DNA of 64,000 bases, from assembly GCF_023856365.1 (NCBI RefSeq), contig NC_064553.1, forward strand, positions 20,051,453 through 20,115,452, read 5' to 3'. The notes beneath the pieces are model-generated. The model was not told the origin of the DNA. It saw nothing but the letters and a program-made list of their open reading frames with translations, and did no database searches. Positions 62,201-64,000 of this stretch are shown here, one piece after another. A program made the translations under genes and the position numbers. Origin of the DNA: Brienomyrus brachyistius (lineage: Eukaryota; Chordata; Actinopteri; Osteoglossiformes; Mormyridae). The first letter of the stretch is position 1. The number at the start of each line of letters is the position of its first letter.

Positions 62201-63859
62201 CTTACTGTCCATGATACACGAGCACATATGTAGAAAAACGTCAGCTTGGAAGCCAAGGCTGGACTTAACCTACTCCTTAGGGTTCAACTGGAAACTGCCC
62301 CATGGCCGAGCGGTCTCAACCTTCGACGCAGCTTAAATGGCCGTTCAAAGTAAGGTGTATTCTGTTCTCCGAAGTAAGGCGTGGGTTCGAATCCAGCTTC
62401 CGACAAAAGTTCTTCAATCGCTACAGCAGAATTTGAGCAACTGCTTGGCTTTAATTGCTTTGTTTTATTTTTGCGTTTCAGGCAAAACTACATAACACTT
62501 AAAGACACTACGGGCATGTAAATGGAGAACGAAATTATAGTTATACCGAATCTCCTACACACAATACCAAGGTTACCAACTTTGGTCAGCTGACCGGAGT
62601 GAGACGTTCAATTCCCGTAAGATTTCTTTGCGCCAGCCTGAGAGTCTGAAAACACGTCACACCAGATGCATGAGAGATGGAAACCTGGGATATTCAGTCG
62701 AATCAGATCAAATATGATGCTAAGTTAGTACTAAGTTAAAATATGTTCCGGACTTGTAACATGCACCCATGATTTGGAACAGTCAGCAGGCTGTCTCTGG
62801 CCACGCCCCCTACACTCGGTCCGGCCCCTGGCTTTTCCTGAATTCTGATTTCTTTAGATAAACATTGACTTCATTGATATTGTTATTGATTTATCGACAG
62901 ACCATCATACGTTTTAGACGTTATAATAGCAACACTCTATTGATCCCCAAAGAGAGAGAAATTCTCTCCTTGCCTGCCCCCTCTTACTGTCCATGATACA
63001 CGAGCACATATGTAGAAAAACGTCAGCTTGGAAGCCAAGGCTGGACTTAACCTACTCCTTAGGGTTCAACTGGAAACTGCCCCATGGCCGAGCGGTCTCA
63101 ACCTTCGACGCAGCTTAAATGGCCGTTCAAAGTAAGGTGTATTCTGTTCTCCGAAGTAAGGCGTGGGTTCGAATCCAGCTTCCGACAAAAGTTCTTCAAT
63201 CGCTACAGCAGAATTTGAGCAACTGCTTGGCTTTAATTGCTTTCTTTTATTTTTGCGTTTCAGGCAAAACTACATAACACTTAAAGACACTACGGGCATG
63301 TAAATGGAGAACGAAATTATAGTTATACCGAATCTCCTACACACAATACCAAGGTTACCAACTTTGGTCAGCTGACCGGAGTGAGACGTTCAATTCCCGT
63401 AAGATTTCTTTGCGCCAGCCTTAGAGTCTGAAAACACGTCACACCAGATGCATGAGAGATGGAAACCTGGGATATTCAGTCGAATCAGATCAAATATGAT
63501 GCTAAGTTAGTACTAAGTTAAAATATGTTCCGGACTTGTAACATGCACCCATGATTTGGAACAGTCAGCAGGCTGTCTCTGGCCACGCCCCCTACACTCG
63601 GTCCGGCCCCTGGCTTTTCCTGAATTCTGATTTCTTTAGATAAACATTGACTTCATTGATATTGTTATTGATTTATCGACAGACCATCATACGTTTTAGA
63701 CGTTATAATAACAACACTCTATTGATCCCCAAAGAGAGAGAAATTCTCTCCTTGCCTGCCCCCTCTTACTGTCCATGATACACGAGCACATATGTAGAAA
63801 AACGTCAGCTTGGAAGCCAAGGCTGGACTTAACCTACTCCTTAGGGTTCAACTGGAAAC

Positions 63860-63968
63860 TGCCCCATGGCCGAGCGGTCTCAACCTTCGACGCAGATTAA
63901 ATGGCCGTTCAAAGTAAGGTGTATTCTGTTCTCCGAAGTAAGGCGTGGGTTCGAATCCGGCTTCCGAC
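63860..63968 (+). pseudogene. Last tRNA-Leu-like copy in the window
   Basis: Private variant GACGCAGATTAAATGG. The following ATCGCTACAACAG variant also occurs at 39751, 45225 and 47571. The array shows no sign of ending here. Confidence 0.6.
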
Positions 63969-64000
63969 AAAAGTTCTTCAATCGCTACAACAGAATTTGA

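Larger units (their letters stand above)
11583..64000 (+). repeat. Main satellite array, about 67 monomers of 782 bp, plus orientation
   Basis: The GAATTC of each monomer lies at 12021, 12803, 13584 and so on to 63622, and spacing is 782 bp except 781 (twice) and 773 (once). The site is lost at 57366 (GAATAC). Each monomer holds one 109-nt pseudo-tRNA, starting at 12259, 13041, 13822, 14604, 15386, 16168, 16950, 17732, 18514, 19295, 20077, then every 782 bp from 20859 to 47447, and every 782 bp from 48220 to 63860 (67 copies). Other constant parts are a T-run after the pseudo-tRNA, the palindrome GGTCAGCTGACC, CCACGCCCCCTAC, and a hairpin upstream of the pseudo-tRNA. Two downstream variants alternate: GAGCAACTGCTTGGC with TTTTTGCG, and GAGCCACTATCTGGC with TTTCTGCG. 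No conserved open frame exists. The array runs off the right edge. Confidence 0.97.

Noticed and set aside
12259..63968. 74 functional tRNA-Leu genes
   Set aside because: The 5' and 3' acceptor strands cannot pair, the D stem is broken and the T stem is mismatched in every form read. Only the Pol III boxes are well kept.
5375..64000. CRISPR-like array or rRNA/5S cluster
   Set aside because: The 782-bp units have no short repeat/spacer structure and no 5S or large rRNA motifs. The surrounding elements are those of a fish genome.
5375..64000. Assembly artefact from a collapsed or over-expanded repeat
   Set aside because: Private variants, blocks in register and unique indels make simple artificial duplication unlikely, although exact copy number and the 11.5-kb junction cannot be verified from sequence alone.

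Overview
The window looks like non-coding, repeat-rich DNA of a ray-finned fish. The evidence is a V-SINE-type tRNA-derived SINE with the typical 3' tail, remnants of L2/CR1-like LINE reverse transcriptase, a Tc1-like remnant, a short inverted-repeat element embedded in a CA microsatellite, and many microsatellites. I see no intact protein-coding gene. The short open frames are by-products of repeats.

Layout. Positions 1-5290 are a patchwork of old mobile-element pieces: a SINE at 237-579, a Tc1-like remnant at 1009-2129 carrying an exon-like fragment, LINE C-terminal pieces at 2131-2350 and 4005-4310, a 274-bp inverted-repeat element at 3542-3815, further SINE tails, and a fold-back structure at 4584-5272. 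From about 5291 to the right edge, roughly 58.7 kb (over 90% of the window), almost everything is one tandem satellite. It enters with a truncated copy (5291-5374) and two long monomers with a 1118-bp period (5375-7524). Five short monomers of exactly 782 bp in the same orientation follow (7525-11434). A junction at 11435-11582 reverses the orientation. About 67 monomers on the + strand then run to and past position 64000, all 782 bp apart from two of 781 bp and one of 773 bp.

Each complete monomer carries one tRNA-derived segment of about 109 nt (74 copies in total). It has strong Pol III A- and B-box matches and a T-run terminator about 60 nt downstream. It resembles an intron-containing tRNA-Leu(CAA), most clearly in the long monomers. 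The acceptor and D stems no longer pair, so it is better read as a pseudo-tRNA or SINE-like Pol III unit than as a functional tRNA.

The array carries its own history. Long monomers hold two segments (about 205 and 145 bp) that the short ones lack. The leftward 782-bp block shares private variants, in order, with + strand monomers at about 31.6-35.2 kb and so looks like an inverted copy of them. Blocks of 2, 5 and 7 monomers are duplicated, as expected from unequal exchange. The most interesting possibility is a large array of divergently oriented Pol III units producing a short non-coding RNA; whether it is transcribed cannot be told from sequence.
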